A stretch of 64,000 nt of DNA, from assembly GCF_020091585.1 (NCBI RefSeq), contig NZ_CP083582.1, positions 7,016,536 to 7,080,535 of the forward strand, in the 5' to 3' direction. Origin of the DNA: Kovacikia minuta CCNUW1 (lineage in GTDB: Bacteria > Cyanobacteriota > Cyanobacteriia > Leptolyngbyales > Leptolyngbyaceae). Below, piece after piece: positions 63,991-64,000 of the stretch (positions are counted from its first letter, which is position 1; the number at the start of each line of letters is the position of its first letter). The notes below the pieces were generated by a model. It saw only the letters and a list, made by a program, of their open reading frames with translations, was not told the DNA's origin and did no database searches. Position numbers and translations under genes: made by a program.

Positions 63991-64000
63991 TTCCTGCTCA

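Overview
The window is chromosomal DNA of a cyanobacterium, probably a filamentous Leptolyngbya/Oscillatoriales-type organism. The evidence is a complete psbA gene (photosystem II D1), a NarM-type nitrate reductase-associated protein, CofG of deazaflavin synthesis, many cyanobacterial DUF families (DUF1995, DUF2232, DUF4079), very frequent HIP1 palindromes (GCGATCGC) and heptanucleotide tandem repeats typical of these genomes. No species can be named from the sequence.

Layout. 0-3 kb: a histidine kinase with a cyclic-nucleotide-type sensor domain (cut by the left edge) beside a response regulator/Grx-like/TrxR-like fusion. 3-14 kb: housekeeping and metabolic genes (C-DES-like lyase, msrA, acyl-CoA synthetase, YlqD-like, pyruvate dehydrogenase E2, DUF1995). 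14-31 kb: an accessory region with a DUF4365 pair, a Ser/Thr kinase, a Uma2 nuclease, a segment bracketed by two halves of a split tRNA-Leu gene (HNH-nuclease operon broken by an IS1 element, plus a TerB-like gene), an intact tRNA-Leu(CAA), a 21-bp tandem array, an aminoglycoside-phosphotransferase-like gene, a trypsin-like protease/TPR gene broken by an IS110 element, and an aspartic-protease pair. 31-37 kb: era, and a divergent hybrid kinase/OmpR regulator pair. 37-48 kb: exported SH3-like proteins, then an amidase / PrsW / peptidase / PrsW cluster. 48-64 kb: conserved core (pfkA, surE, narM, psiE-like, comEC, cobT-like, DUF2232, psbA, a LuxR regulator, cofG).

Three themes stand out. (1) Nine genes are each broken by exactly one extra base, usually in a short homopolymer, which points to under-polished long-read sequence more than gene decay. 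(2) Low-complexity repeat modules (GAGGGCA-, ACACGGGG-, TTCAAAA- and CCCCACA-type) lie not only between genes but inside conserved coding sequences (acyl-CoA synthetase, Era, CobT twice), in a similar module order. (3) A second tRNA-Leu copy is split, with its 5' half at 18.34 kb and its 3' half inverted at 22.8 kb. This is the expected footprint of an inversion of about 4.46 kb carrying the HNH operon.

The best candidate for an undescribed system is the translationally coupled three-gene operon at 18.9-21.8 kb (unknown protein, coiled-coil-like protein, HNH nuclease). Its antiphage or mobile-element role is inference from context only.
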